Assembly (NCBI RefSeq): GCF_020523825.1
Contig: NZ_JAJALK010000007.1
Coordinates: 1 to 64,000, forward strand
Length of the DNA: 64,000 bases
Source: Methylobacterium brachiatum
GTDB lineage: Bacteria; Pseudomonadota; Alphaproteobacteria; Rhizobiales; Beijerinckiaceae
Reading direction: 5' to 3'
The notes under the pieces were generated by a model that searched no databases, was not told where the DNA came from, and saw nothing but the letters and a program-made list of their open reading frames with translations. The first letter of the stretch is position 1. Each line of letters begins with the position of its first letter. The position numbers and the translations under genes are program-made. Of this stretch, positions 1 to 9,297 are shown piece by piece.

Positions 1-1026
1 GGCGCGACCTTCATGGCTGTTGCGGTGCTGTTCAAGTACGGGTTCAACCCGGAGGCGCTGTTCGCCAGCGCCGTGCAGGTCCATCCGAAGGGCGACGCCA
101 TCATGGCGCCGGGCGGTCTCGTGTCGAACCCGGTCGAGGCGATCTCGCTCGGCGTCGGCCTGATGTTCGGCACCGCCGGCCTGCCGCACATCCTGATGCG
201 GTTCTTCACGGTCTCGGACGCCCAGGCGGCGCGCAAGTCGGTGTTCTACGCCACCGGCCTGATCGGCTACTTCTACATCCTGACCTTCATCATCGGCTTT
301 GGCGGCATCGCCCTGCTGATGTCGGATCCGAGCTACTTCAAGCTCGGCGCGGCCGGGACCTTCGACAAGCTGAAGGACATGATCGGCGGCACCAACATGG
401 TGGCGGTGAACCTCGCCAACGCGGTCGGCGGCCCGTACTTCCTCGGGTTCATCTCCGCCGTGGCCTTCGCGACCATCCTCGCGGTCGTCGCCGGCCTGAC
501 GCTGGCCGGCGCCTCGGCGATCAGCCACGACCTCTACGCCCAGGTGATCGCCCGCGGGCGCACCACCGAGAAGCATGAAGTCAACCTCTCGAAGATCTCG
601 GCGGTGGTGATCGGCATCGTGGCGATCTACCTCGGCTACGTGTTCGAGAACCAGAACGTCGCCTTCATGGTCGGCCTCGCCTTCGCGGTGGCGGCGAGCT
701 GCAACTTCCCGGTTCTGGCCATGTCGATCCTGTGGCGCGGCACCACGACCTGGGGCGCGCTCACCGGCGGCCTCGTCGGCCTGCTCACGGCGGTGATCAT
801 GGTCGTGCTGTCGAAGGCGGTGTGGGTGGCGACGCTGGGCAACCCGGCGCCGCTGTTCCCCTACGACAACCCGGCGCTGTTCTCGATGCCGCTGGCCTTC
901 GCGACGATCTGGGTCGTGTCGCTGATGGACAAGTCCCGCAGGGCCCAGCGCGAGCGGGCCGCGTTCGAGGCGCAGTACGTGCGCTCCGAGACCGGCATCG
1001 GAGCGGTCGGCGCAAACGCCCACTGA
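1..1026 (+). CDS. actP: Cation/acetate symporter ActP, 3' part
   Basis: This is the C-terminal part of a sodium:solute symporter (SSS family) resembling ActP, which imports acetate and other short carboxylates across the inner membrane. The frame is open from base 1, so the gene starts outside the window; about 341 residues remain of a protein usually near 550. Visible features are repeated hydrophobic helices, the glycine-rich segment [15 protein letters not shown] that is characteristic of the family (residues about 55-70 of the fragment), and a short polar C-terminal tail. A hairpin lies 9 bases after the stop. The family call is firm; the substrate is inferred from similarity to ActP. Confidence 0.88.
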   Translation, partial: GATFMAVAVLFKYGFNPEALFASAVQVHPKGDAIMAPGGLVSNPVEAISLGVGLMFGTAGLPHILMRFFTVSDAQAARKSVFYATGLIGYFYILTFIIGFGGIALLMSDPSYFKLGAAGTFDKLKDMIGGTNMVAVNLANAVGGPYFLGFISAVAFATILAVVAGLTLAGASAISHDLYAQVIARGRTTEKHEVNLSKISAVVIGIVAIYLGYVFENQNVAFMVGLAFAVAASCNFPVLAMSILWRGTTTWGALTGGLVGLLTAVIMVVLSKAVWVATLGNPAPLFPYDNPALFSMPLAFATIWVVSLMDKSRRAQRERAAFEAQYVRSETGIGAVGANAH

Positions 1027-1034
1027 CCGGCACA

Positions 1035-1060
1035 TGTCGTGGTCCTGACGGGCCACGACA
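1035..1060 (+). terminator. Probable terminator of actP
   Basis: A perfect 8-bp inverted repeat (TGTCGTGG / CCACGACA) with a 10-base loop starts 9 bases after the actP stop and is followed by a weak T run (CCCTTTAAC). Position and shape fit an intrinsic terminator, although the T tract is short. Confidence 0.55.
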
Positions 1061-1188
1061 GCCCTTTAACGCCAACGAAGGTGTGGCATGCCACCTTACC
1101 TGATGTGCGCGAAAGGCCCCGGACTTCAGGCCGGGGATGTAAGCGCATAAGCGACGTTGCCGAACAGTCCGTGAACGTCTAGCTTTCG

Positions 1189-2376
1189 GTGATGGCGTTT
1201 GCGGCGGGCTACCGGTACCGGTTTGACCCGACGCCGGAGCAGGCGAACCTGCTCCGGCGCACTTTCGGGTGCGTCCGGGCGGTCTACAACCGCGCGCTCT
1301 ATGAGCGGGAGACAGCGTGGCGCGAGCGGAGCGAGCGCATTCCGTTCAAAGTGATTTCACGCTCGTTGCCAGTTTGGAAGACTGAGTGGCCGTAGCTCGC
1401 CGAGGTTTCCTCGGTGCCGGTGCAGCAGGCGCTTCGTCACCTGGAAGCGGGCTATGCCCGGTTCTTCCAGCGGCTCGGGCGCAAGCCTCGGTTCAAGTCG
1501 CGCCGGGATCGCCAGTCGGCGACGTTCATGAAGACGGCGTTCCGCTGGCGCGAGGGTCAACTAACGCTCGCGCTGATGAAGCAACCGCTCGCGATCCGCT
1601 GGTCGCGGGCGCTGCCGAGCGCGCCATCGTCTGTGACGATCTCGCGCGACGCTGCGGGCCGCTGGCACGTGGCATTCCGCGTCGAGGTCGAGCCAGAACC
1701 CGCGCCGGAGCCGCTGCGGCCGGCGATCGGCATCGATCTCGGGCTGATGACGCTCGCCGTCACCTCGGACGGTGAGTCAGTCGCCAATCCGCGCTGGTTG
1801 CGCCAGCGCCAGCATCGCTTGAGGCGGGCGCAGCGCGCGCTCGCGAGGAAGAGGAAGGGCTCGAACAACCGGGAAAAGGCTCGGCGCGCAGTGGCGCGCC
1901 TGCACGCGCGCGTCGCCGACGCGCGCCGGGATCACCATCACAAGCTCTCGACGCAGTGGATTCGCGAGAACCAAGCGATCCACGTCGAGACGCTCAGCGT
2001 GCGCGGGCTTGCGCGCACAAGGCTGGCGCGCTCGCTCCACGACGCGGCCTGGGGCTTGCTCCTCGCGATGCTCCGGTACAAGGCGGCGTGGTACGGGCGC
2101 GATCTGGTCGCGATCGACCGGTTCTTCCCGAGCACGCGCGCGTGTTCGTGTTGCGGCGGCGTCGGTCCAAAGCGCGCGCTGCACGTCCGGACGTGGACCT
2201 GTGACGCCTGCGGCGTCACGCACGACCGCGACGTGAATGCATCGCAAAACATTCTGGCCGCGGGGCACGCGGTCAGGGCCGGGTCCGATCCCCGGCGATG
2301 GCCTGTGGAGGGGATGTTAGACGCGCCGGGCTTGACCCGGAGCGCAACCCCGGTGAGACAGGAACTTGCGGCGTGA
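1189..2376 (+). pseudogene. tnpB: TnpB RNA-guided nuclease interrupted by an amber codon
   Basis: TnpB is the RuvC-type, RNA-guided DNA nuclease of IS200/IS605 elements and the ancestor of Cas12. The frame runs from ATG 1189 to TGA 2376 with one in-frame TAG at 1393-1395. That codon sits between TEWP and LAEVSSVPVQQALRHL, where relatives have tryptophan, so a single TGG-to-TAG change explains it. The rest looks intact: the first catalytic Asp in GIDLGLMTLAVTSDG, the Glu in HVETLSVRGLA, the Asp in HDRDVNASQNIL, and a zinc ribbon (CSCC then CDAC). A shorter product from GTG 1414 would keep the RuvC and zinc-finger parts but lose about 75 N-terminal residues. Confidence 0.85.
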
Positions 2377-2419
2377 GCCGTAGGAATCCTCGCCTTGAAA
2401 GGCGAGGAGGCTCTGTCAA
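2230..2419 (+). ncRNA. Putative omega RNA (reRNA) at the right end
   Basis: In TnpB elements the guide RNA overlaps the 3' end of tnpB and runs to the right end, its guide being the flanking sequence. Here the tnpB 3' end is followed by GC-rich pairing segments and the terminal hairpin at 2388-2407. The guide would start at 2420 (GATCGCTTCCAGG). The right boundary follows from the element end; the 5' boundary is a guess. Confidence 0.35.
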
Positions 2420-2615
2420 GATCGCTTCCAGGTTCGCCCTGCGTTCCGCACCTTCAGATCCCGGCTGGTCCTTCTCAGGAGCGACAGGTCAGGATCGCGT
2501 GTTTGGACTGGGCGGTAAGGTCGCGAGATGCGTTCGGTTGCGACAGGTTGCGGGTCGCCCGCAGACGACGAACGGTCCGCGTTGCTCGGATAGAGGCGTT
2601 GCGCCGCTCCTGACC

Positions 2616-4568
2616 TCAAGCTTCAATCGTCGCTGGAAAGCCTGGATCAGGTCCTGGCGTGTTCGCTCGACCGAATTGGCTGCCTCGCCGCTTGCACAGT
2701 GCCCTGGCGAGGCGTTCCTGCACACCGGGCTTGAGAACGACGTCTCGAAGATAGAAGCTCACGCCGCATCGAGCCCGTCTGATCTCGGGTTCGATACCCA
2801 GTTTCTTGAGGTAACTGACAACACCTCGGCAACTCGTCGCGTTGAGACGGGCGAGTTCCGAAGCAGAGATGTATCGGCCCCGAAACGCGTCCAGGTCACG
2901 ACGTGCGACGAGCGTGACCCGTCGTCGCGTCGAAGGACGGACGCCTGACCACGCCTTCATGGCTCGCGCGCGGATAAGCCGGCTTATCACCTTTCCGTTG
3001 ACATGAAGGATTTCTTCCACTTGGCGCAGCTTGAGCAGATCGACCTCATCGGGCTGCGCAAGTGCGGCGGCGATCTCCCGCGGAGCGACGAGCAAAGCGG
3101 CGTAGCCTGCCTTTCTACGATCAAGGTGGATCGTCGGGAGCTCGCCTCCGATGACGAGCTGGATGATTATCTTGACGGCACAGTTCGCCCTGCGCGCCGC
3201 GTCGGTGAGCGGACACATGTGGTCGTGGACCGTGTCGACCGGTACGGCATGGTTCAGGATGGCATCGCGGAACGCGACGATCCCCGCTCGCGCGTAGACC
3301 GGTGCGAGCCCGGGCGCGTTGGCAAACAGCGGGATCGGTCGGATGAAGCCGGCTGCGGCCAGGCGCTTTGCTTGCACGAGCGAGCAACCCAGCAGCGTGG
3401 CAATGTCCGGTAGCGTCAGGGCGTCGCTGTACTTGGCGATGACACGCTCTGCCGTGGCGGCGTCGAAGACGATGTGATGGTCCCAGTCTTCGTGCTGTTC
3501 TGCGGCGGCCAGCCCGACAGCGAAGAGGATCTTCCGTAGGCGACGGGGGTCTCGGCCGGTGGCGATCGAGAGGGTTCGGATCGAGTGCAGCGTCCGCACC
3601 TCGATCGTGGAACCGAGGATCTTGTCGCCGGCGCCGAGGGGCATGATCTGTGCGATCGATCGGCGCACGAGGATGCGCACCGGCTCGAAGTCGGACCGGC
3701 GCCCGGCGCTGGTCAACCATTCGTAGAATGTTCCGAACAGCTTACGACCGTGGGCCAACGCCGACGTGTGCGGACGGTAGGTCCTGTAGAGATCGTCTAT
3801 GAAGGCATGCAGTCCGTCCGGTCCCGCGGAGACAATCGCGAAACCGGCATGCCCGGCGGCCTGCCAACGGCTTTCGGGACAGCCACGGATCTTCGCCCGG
3901 CGACCATCCAGCGAGACGAGGCCGACGATCTCGCAAAGCTTCGCGGCCACATGCCAGTCGAGGCTATCCAGCCACGGAACCTGGCCGCTCAAGGCGTCCA
4001 GACGCCGGAGGAGGTAGGTTTCCAAGTCGGACAGCGGACGCGAACCATGCGACGCAGCGAGATGCTCGAGATCGCGGAGCGCCGGTGCGATACAGCGGGT
4101 GAATTCGTGCACGACGGACCGTTCGGCCGGCAGGCCGACCTCCACCAGCGGCAGGCGATGAACCGGGCACGTCCGGATCGCCGCGAACATCCAGAGCGTT
4201 CGGCCGTATGCGGCCCACGAGGCCGGAAGCCCGCTCGCTTCGGCATCCTCGATGAGACAACGCGGGCAAACCCTGCGGTAGCCGCGATGCAGGGCAGACG
4301 CGGCGAGCTTCTCGCCCCGATAGGTCCCGCCACGCTGTCGGTCGAACCGGATCGCGCGCTCCACCAGTCCGGATGCGTCGACGTCGGCGACCCTGGCGAG
4401 CGCCTTGAGGTGCCGCGGCTCCCCTTGAGCGACCGCGCGGAAATCAATCCCGAGCATCTGGCCCAGCAGCTTGGGATCGTCGATCCCGTGCCGCATGGCG
4501 AGGCGTCCCATGAAGCTCGCCGGTGTCTCGCCGGGCTGGAAGGGGAGGTGAGGCCACAGCACGCTCAC
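2616..4568 (-). CDS. tniQ: TniQ/TnsD-family target-selection protein
   Basis: TniQ/TnsD proteins choose the insertion site of Tn7-like transposons and recruit the AAA+ ATPase. This 650-residue protein opens with the family's WPHLPFQPGETPASFMGRLA region and has a zinc-binding pattern C101-x2-C104 and C134-x2-H137 (CPRC, CPVH). A long C-terminal part with HTH-like segments follows, as in TnsD-type rather than short TniQ proteins. The start is GTG 4568, overlapping the tniB stop by four bases (GTGA). It is the only TniQ gene seen and no Cas genes are nearby, so targeting is probably by DNA sequence recognition. Confidence 0.88.
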   Translation of the reverse strand: MSVLWPHLPFQPGETPASFMGRLAMRHGIDDPKLLGQMLGIDFRAVAQGEPRHLKALARVADVDASGLVERAIRFDRQRGGTYRGEKLAASALHRGYRRVCPRCLIEDAEASGLPASWAAYGRTLWMFAAIRTCPVHRLPLVEVGLPAERSVVHEFTRCIAPALRDLEHLAASHGSRPLSDLETYLLRRLDALSGQVPWLDSLDWHVAAKLCEIVGLVSLDGRRAKIRGCPESRWQAAGHAGFAIVSAGPDGLHAFIDDLYRTYRPHTSALAHGRKLFGTFYEWLTSAGRRSDFEPVRILVRRSIAQIMPLGAGDKILGSTIEVRTLHSIRTLSIATGRDPRRLRKILFAVGLAAAEQHEDWDHHIVFDAATAERVIAKYSDALTLPDIATLLGCSLVQAKRLAAAGFIRPIPLFANAPGLAPVYARAGIVAFRDAILNHAVPVDTVHDHMCPLTDAARRANCAVKIIIQLVIGGELPTIHLDRRKAGYAALLVAPREIAAALAQPDEVDLLKLRQVEEILHVNGKVISRLIRARAMKAWSGVRPSTRRRVTLVARRDLDAFRGRYISASELARLNATSCRGVVSYLKKLGIEPEIRRARCGVSFYLRDVVLKPGVQERLARALCKRRGSQFGRANTPGPDPGFPATIEA

Positions 4569-5659
4569 GCCTCATCCTCCTCATCGAAATCGTCGTCGGT
4601 TGCGAGTGACGCGCGCTTGACCTTCTGGGCGCGCAGGAGGCGCTGCTTCGGCGGCTTCTCCAGGACCAACAAGGGATCGGTCAGCCGCCAGTCTCGGGCC
4701 ACGAATGGGTTGTGCTCGGGCGCGACCCCGCGCGATTGGACGTAAGCGCGTGCAAACGTGTGGAGGCTGAGCGCCGTCTGGCGTTCCGTGAGTGCGGACC
4801 GGATCGCATCGTAGGTGATCTCGATGCTGCGCCCGAGCTGCCGATTTCCGGCATGGATGAGGCGGGGTACGACAGCTGCGAGCTCTCCGGATGCGATCGA
4901 CAACTCTGCGACGCTCGCCAGCTCACCGACGACATGCTCGATGCGGCGATAATCCGTCTTCGGGACGAGGCCGGTGGCGGCCGTGAACGCCATGCGGCCG
5001 GAGAGCTGCGGGTCATTCCGGATCGCGCTCACCAGCTCGGGAATACCGGAAAGTATGACTGCAACCGGCCAATCCAAGTAGATCATGAGGTACTTGAACA
5101 TATTGATGATCTTCTTGATCTCGGTCTTATTCGCTGGCTCCGTGACGTGATGCGCCTCGTCAACGTGGAGAATTTTGATACCGCGAATTTTCAGTCGATT
5201 CCGGATCATGTGCGCGAGCTTCAGCTCGTAATTCTTGCCGGTGGGAACGTTGACGATCGGCAATCCGAGTTGCTCAAAGACGTCTTGGCCGAACCGGCCG
5301 AGCGTGCAGGCGCCCTGGGGGACGACCGTGACCAGCGGACAATCGGCCCTCGCATCGCCGTAGCCTGGAAGGCTCGGGTGACCGCGGAAGACCTCGCTCA
5401 GTGCCCGGCTTTTACCGGCCCTGGCCTGCCCGCTGAGGACGAAGCCGCGCGCCTCGACGACGTTGTCCGGCCCCACCGGCAGGGCCGGATCACGGCGCTC
5501 GAGCAGCTGCTGCAGGACGACGTTGAGCTGTTTCTCGACCGCGCCGTGTGTCGGCGTCGCGAAGTAGGTCGCCTTGACGCGTTCCATGGTGGCGACGACG
5601 TCGAGGTCGGCCGGCCGGAGGCCGGCGCGTATCGTCGCGAGGGCATTGGGCACCGTCAC
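4565..5659 (-). CDS. tniB: TniB/TnsC-like AAA+ ATPase
   Basis: This 364-residue AAA+ ATPase links the target selector to the transposase in Tn5053- and Tn7-like elements. The Walker A motif is GQARAGKS (residues 77-84) and Walker B is ILHVDEAHH (about 163-171). The start is GTG 5659, sharing GTGA with the tniA stop, and the stop overlaps the tniQ start in the same way, so the four genes should be translationally coupled. The C-terminal tail is acidic (DDDFDEEDEA). Confidence 0.9.
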   Translation of the reverse strand: MTVPNALATIRAGLRPADLDVVATMERVKATYFATPTHGAVEKQLNVVLQQLLERRDPALPVGPDNVVEARGFVLSGQARAGKSRALSEVFRGHPSLPGYGDARADCPLVTVVPQGACTLGRFGQDVFEQLGLPIVNVPTGKNYELKLAHMIRNRLKIRGIKILHVDEAHHVTEPANKTEIKKIINMFKYLMIYLDWPVAVILSGIPELVSAIRNDPQLSGRMAFTAATGLVPKTDYRRIEHVVGELASVAELSIASGELAAVVPRLIHAGNRQLGRSIEITYDAIRSALTERQTALSLHTFARAYVQSRGVAPEHNPFVARDWRLTDPLLVLEKPPKQRLLRAQKVKRASLATDDDFDEEDEA

Positions 5660-7863
5660 GTCGGCCTCCGCACCTGCCAGAGGCCCTGATCGTCCTCGTC
5701 CGTCACCTCGGGCGGTGAGGTCCGCTCAGGCTGCACGAGCGTGTCGTTCATCGGTGGCTCCGCGGGGCCTGTCACGGGGATGCCGCGGGAGAGATCCTCC
5801 AGGTCGGTCGGCGCCCCGTGCTCGTCGTCGAGGATCTCGAGGGTGCGAATGGTCCCGCGCTCGATCCGCTCCACTCTCTTGGGATCGAGGACGATGCCGG
5901 TCAGCGCGGCCTGAGCGTGGGCCGCGTCGGCACTGGATCGTATCCGATCGAGAGCCTCCTCGGCGATCGCCCGTGCCTCGTGTTGACCGGGACCGGCATC
6001 GATACGGGCCTGTTTCACGCTGCGTTGCCAGGCGACGGCCGAAACGCCATCGAAGCCGGGCGTTCGACACTTCGCGTGGTGCCACTCCGTTCCGATGCGC
6101 ACGGAGATCCAGCCCAGATCGTCTTGGTCGATCCGGACGTCGAGTTCGACCTCTTCGTGATCGCGGAAGTGCCGCACCAGAGCTGGCGAGAGATAGTACA
6201 AGCCCATGACCCGGATGCCGCGATTGTTGAGCGTGCGCCGGACCGTGATGCCGAAGATCGCGCGCTGGTCGTGGGGCCCGGGCGGCACCGGCCCGCGCTT
6301 GTACAGGGCCTCGAGCTCGGTCCAGCGCTGTCTGGGCGTCTTGCCGCCGAGATTTTCATGCGGGATGTTGTGATAGATGTCGACGAACCAGAGGATCATC
6401 AGATCGCACAGCTGGTCGAGCGTGAGGCTGGCCCGCGCCTCCGCGTCATAATCGCCTTTGTCGGTGACGTTCGCGAACGTCTGGCCGGTGAAGTAGCCCA
6501 TCAGGCCCGTCCGGATCGTGCCGAACAGCCGCTCAATGTGCGGGCGTAATTCGGGCATTCCGGCCGGCGGCGAGACGTTGAGGATCCTCAGGTCGGCGGT
6601 GGCCAGCTTGAAGCGGTCGGAGACGTAGGCCGGCCCGGTGTCGTTACGGAGCGTGAGCGGATGCGCCGTGTAGTCCCACGGGGTGCGACATCCGGCGGCC
6701 TGCGCGACGGCGGTCTTGTCGTTCAGCATCATCCGCAAGGTCAGCAGGTTCGACTCCGCCGTCACCGTGCGGCTCAGGCGCATCGCGAGGATGCAGCGCG
6801 AAGCGACGTCGAGCACGACCGCGAGCCAGCGCCGCTCCCGCCGGACCAGCTTGCGTTCGGCGAGACTCATGAGCTTCCAGGCGCCGGACCGGACGCACAG
6901 GCTCATGAGCGAGACCTGCCATTCGTCCATCTGCACGAGCTCGCCGATGCGGTGGGCTCCGAAGGTCTGGGTCACCGCCTTGAAGCGTCGGAGCGCGAAC
7001 GGCAGCCCGCGGCGCGCGACGCAGACCTCGAATTTCGGCAGCGCCCGCACGGCCGCGGAGAAGGTGGTGAACGAGACTCGGTAGGCCTCGGGATCCTCGC
7101 CTGCGCGAGGCTTGAATCCGGACTTCTCCAGCGCGCGGCAGAACGCCTTGTAGCAGGCCTTCTGCGTGGGCCTCGTCTCGGACATGTAGCCGTGGACGTG
7201 GTCGTGCATCAGCGCGAGCACGTCGGGGTTCTTGCGCGGCACTCGATTGCCGCAATGACGCAGGCGGTCGCGCAGCGCGTACGCGAGACAGCCGCAGGTC
7301 TGGTAGATGCGGTACCATTCCCTCAGCGTCCGGGCTTTCGGGAACCTGAAGGTCAGCGTCGTGGTCACATAGCGCCGTCGCTTTTCGACCTTGCGCTCGA
7401 GGGCCTCGCCGCGTCGATCCTCGACGAGCACGATGTGCTTGGACAGGCCACGTGCGGTGACGCGACGCTCGATCTCACCCAGAACCTTCTGAATCGCGGC
7501 ATCGTCGATGGTGGTCTGCCCGTCGGCGTGGAGGTCGATCAGATCCTCGACACAGGCTTCCCGGAAGAGCACGACCGCGAGTTCGTCCCGTGGCAGGTCC
7601 AGGACCGAGGCGACGCCGGAGCGGGCTCGAGCTTCGACGTGCCCGAGGCTGTAGTAGTCCCGGTTGTGCTGGAACTTCGGTGAGCGCCGGAAAGCCTCGA
7701 ATTCGGCGAAGGTGATCTCCTGGGCGAGGTTGCTGCCCACCTGCACCAGCACGTAGTGGTCGGGAAGCGAGCGTGGGCAGGTGTAGGCCAGACCGTCGGG
7801 GAGGATGATCTGGTCATAGCGACCCAGCTCGTAGCGTGGGATCGTCCGTTCGAGCCGGATCAC
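5656..7863 (-). CDS. tniA: TniA/TnsB-like DDE transposase
   Basis: This is the strand-transfer transposase. The frame stays open upstream to 8247, but that part is antisense-like and overlaps tnsA. GTG 7863, overlapping the tnsA stop as GTGA, gives 735 residues starting VIRLERTIPRYELG and fits the family. The rve core has a DD(35)E triad: D313 (VQMDEWQ), D408 (LRNDTG) and E444 (PHIERLFG). An HTH-rich N-terminal part precedes the core and a Mu-type beta-barrel C-terminal region follows. The protein should bind repeats at the transposon ends and join 3' ends to target DNA. Confidence 0.92.
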   Translation of the reverse strand: MIRLERTIPRYELGRYDQIILPDGLAYTCPRSLPDHYVLVQVGSNLAQEITFAEFEAFRRSPKFQHNRDYYSLGHVEARARSGVASVLDLPRDELAVVLFREACVEDLIDLHADGQTTIDDAAIQKVLGEIERRVTARGLSKHIVLVEDRRGEALERKVEKRRRYVTTTLTFRFPKARTLREWYRIYQTCGCLAYALRDRLRHCGNRVPRKNPDVLALMHDHVHGYMSETRPTQKACYKAFCRALEKSGFKPRAGEDPEAYRVSFTTFSAAVRALPKFEVCVARRGLPFALRRFKAVTQTFGAHRIGELVQMDEWQVSLMSLCVRSGAWKLMSLAERKLVRRERRWLAVVLDVASRCILAMRLSRTVTAESNLLTLRMMLNDKTAVAQAAGCRTPWDYTAHPLTLRNDTGPAYVSDRFKLATADLRILNVSPPAGMPELRPHIERLFGTIRTGLMGYFTGQTFANVTDKGDYDAEARASLTLDQLCDLMILWFVDIYHNIPHENLGGKTPRQRWTELEALYKRGPVPPGPHDQRAIFGITVRRTLNNRGIRVMGLYYLSPALVRHFRDHEEVELDVRIDQDDLGWISVRIGTEWHHAKCRTPGFDGVSAVAWQRSVKQARIDAGPGQHEARAIAEEALDRIRSSADAAHAQAALTGIVLDPKRVERIERGTIRTLEILDDEHGAPTDLEDLSRGIPVTGPAEPPMNDTLVQPERTSPPEVTDEDDQGLWQVRRPT

Positions 7864-8576
7864 GCGGCAACCTCCGTCTCCGCAGGCGGCGCGACACGGG
7901 TGTCGTAGTCCCAGCGACCGGCCTGGATGGGCAGCAGCGTGCGATCTCCGATCGCGCGGATCGCGGCACGGAACGCGTCGGCGCCCAGGCCTGTCGCTTC
8001 GACGAGGCTGGCGATTGTGGTTCGACCGTACAGGCGTCCCACGTACTGGGCGATCGCGGCGTCGGAAGATCCTGGGACGTCGCGCCGGCAGTCGTGCAGC
8101 AGGCCGACGTTGTAGATATCGGCCTGCGAGAAGCTCAGCTCGGTGAAGATGACGATCCGGTCCGCGAAGCTGCGCGGGATCTGGTGGGCGATGCTCCTGT
8201 AGAAGCCGGCGAGATCCTTCAACTCCGCGCGGATCGAGGCTTTGCAAGCTACGGCGACGCGTTGGCCGCTGCGCAGAACAGCCAGGAAGTCAAAGGTGTG
8301 CAGGTGCTGCCGACCGCCCCGCGTGTAAGTGATGGCCGGCGGCTGATCGATCAGCGTCTCCACCTCGGGATCGGCCAGCAGGTGCAGGGCCGAATGACAC
8401 TCGATCATGCTCTGAAACACCACGCGTCGCTGGTCTGTCGTGGTGACGAGTTGCCCGATGGCGGAGACCCGCGACCGGCGTGGCAGCGTGCGGCTGGAGA
8501 GACTGGGAAGGCTTTCCGAGAATGGCGGCGGCCAGTCCCGGCAAGCGTCGAACAAGACGGTGTTATTCCGAACCAT
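7860..8576 (-). CDS. tnsA: TnsA-like 5'-end endonuclease
   Basis: TnsA cuts the 5' strands during cut-and-paste transposition by Tn7-like elements. This 238-residue protein has the restriction-endonuclease-like core E59 (SMIECHS), D96 (HTFDFLA) and K112 (VACKAS); the ACK replaces the QxK/ExK of other members. A C-terminal winged-helix-like tail follows. It is the first gene of the operon (ATG 8576) and overlaps tniA by GTGA. With TnsA present the element should move by excision rather than by cointegrate formation. The assignment rests on the motif and on the position next to a TnsB-like transposase. Confidence 0.82.
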   Translation of the reverse strand: MVRNNTVLFDACRDWPPPFSESLPSLSSRTLPRRSRVSAIGQLVTTTDQRRVVFQSMIECHSALHLLADPEVETLIDQPPAITYTRGGRQHLHTFDFLAVLRSGQRVAVACKASIRAELKDLAGFYRSIAHQIPRSFADRIVIFTELSFSQADIYNVGLLHDCRRDVPGSSDAAIAQYVGRLYGRTTIASLVEATGLGADAFRAAIRAIGDRTLLPIQAGRWDYDTRVAPPAETEVAA

Positions 8577-9297
8577 GGGCCGACCTCGTGCGCCAAGACT
8601 GCGCCGGCATCGCTCGGCGCGTCACGGTTGGGAGGCGGCGCGCGGTCAGGCTGGAGGCCCGACGGGCGCCGTCCTCATTCGAGGGGGGAGCCGATCGACC
8701 TGAAGGGGGAGTCGAGGTGACGCAGGCACACTCGCCCAAGACGGGCTTGCGAGGCCGACGAACCCATGCGAATCCTCGTGCAGGTTCGGCTATTCAGCCA
8801 GCATCCTTCGACCCACCGGTCTTACCGATGTGGTTGTTGGAGCGGACTGGGGGTTGGATCGATTTGGGGCGGTGACGATACGGGGTGACCCGTACCGGAT
8901 CAGCGTCCTCGGCCAGCCGATACCGCATGCCCTTTGGGCGGCGGTGATCATGTACAGCGCACGCTCCGACGCTTTGGAACGTTGGCGGATCGTGCGAAGC
9001 GGCCAGCCCTGGAGGTGCGCGGTCTGTGACCGCGCCCTCCAGCGGAGCGGATCGTGGGGCACAAAGCTACATGGGGATCTCCTTTGTGGTGTCCGCGAAG
9101 AACGACTCAGCTCTGCCGTCGAGTCAATGATCCGAGTTCGTTCAGAACCGCCTTTTGTCCCGACAATGACCTAACTCAGTCTCGGCCTTTACTTGAAAAA
9201 GCCTCAAGAAGGGCCCTAGACCGCGCAAGAACTGGCGAAGACCACGCAAGAAGGGGCGGAGCAACGGCAAGACCTGCTCCCGCCAAGCTAGCAGCCA
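8577..9297. other. Non-coding stretch upstream of tnsA
   Basis: No convincing gene was found in these 720 bases. Short open frames on both strands show no family signature. The stretch should hold the tnsA promoter and may hold the tnsA-proximal transposon end. It contains TTGTC-CC-GACAA at 9155-9166 and the 21-bp repeats described separately. Confidence 0.5.
9203..9286. repeat. Four direct repeats of 21 bp
   Basis: Four head-to-tail copies start at 9203, 9224, 9245 and 9266, exactly 21 bases apart. Each carries a (C/G)(T/G)CAAGA(A/C) core; copies 1-2 and copies 2-3 each share 14 of 21 bases. Arrays of about 20-bp repeats are typical of TnsB/TniA binding sites at transposon ends. No matching inverted array was recognised near 2420-2616, so this role is unproven. 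Confidence 0.6.

Larger units (their letters stand above)
1100..2419 (+). mobile_element. IS200/IS605-family element, tnpB only (IS1341-type)
   Basis: The element carries a single tnpB gene and no tnpA. Its left end has a hairpin (CCCCGG at 1117-1122 pairing with CCGGGG at 1131-1136), and its right end has one with a TTGAAA loop (CCTCGCC at 2388-2394 pairing with GGCGAGG at 2401-2407). TTAC lies at 1096-1099, before the left hairpin, and TCAA at 2416-2419, after the right one. These match the TTAC/TCAA cleavage sites known for IS608, so the boundaries were set there; tetranucleotides also occur by chance, so the exact ends are provisional. It sits just after the actP terminator. Confidence 0.65.

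Noticed and set aside
1393..1395. Amber codon in tnpB as programmed readthrough
   Set aside because: There is no sign of a suppressor tRNA or readthrough context, and the codon falls at a tryptophan position, so a simple nonsense change is enough.
8577..9297. Short frames at 8790-9174 as genes
   Set aside because: Translations on both strands have no family signature, no good ribosome-binding site and overlap each other.
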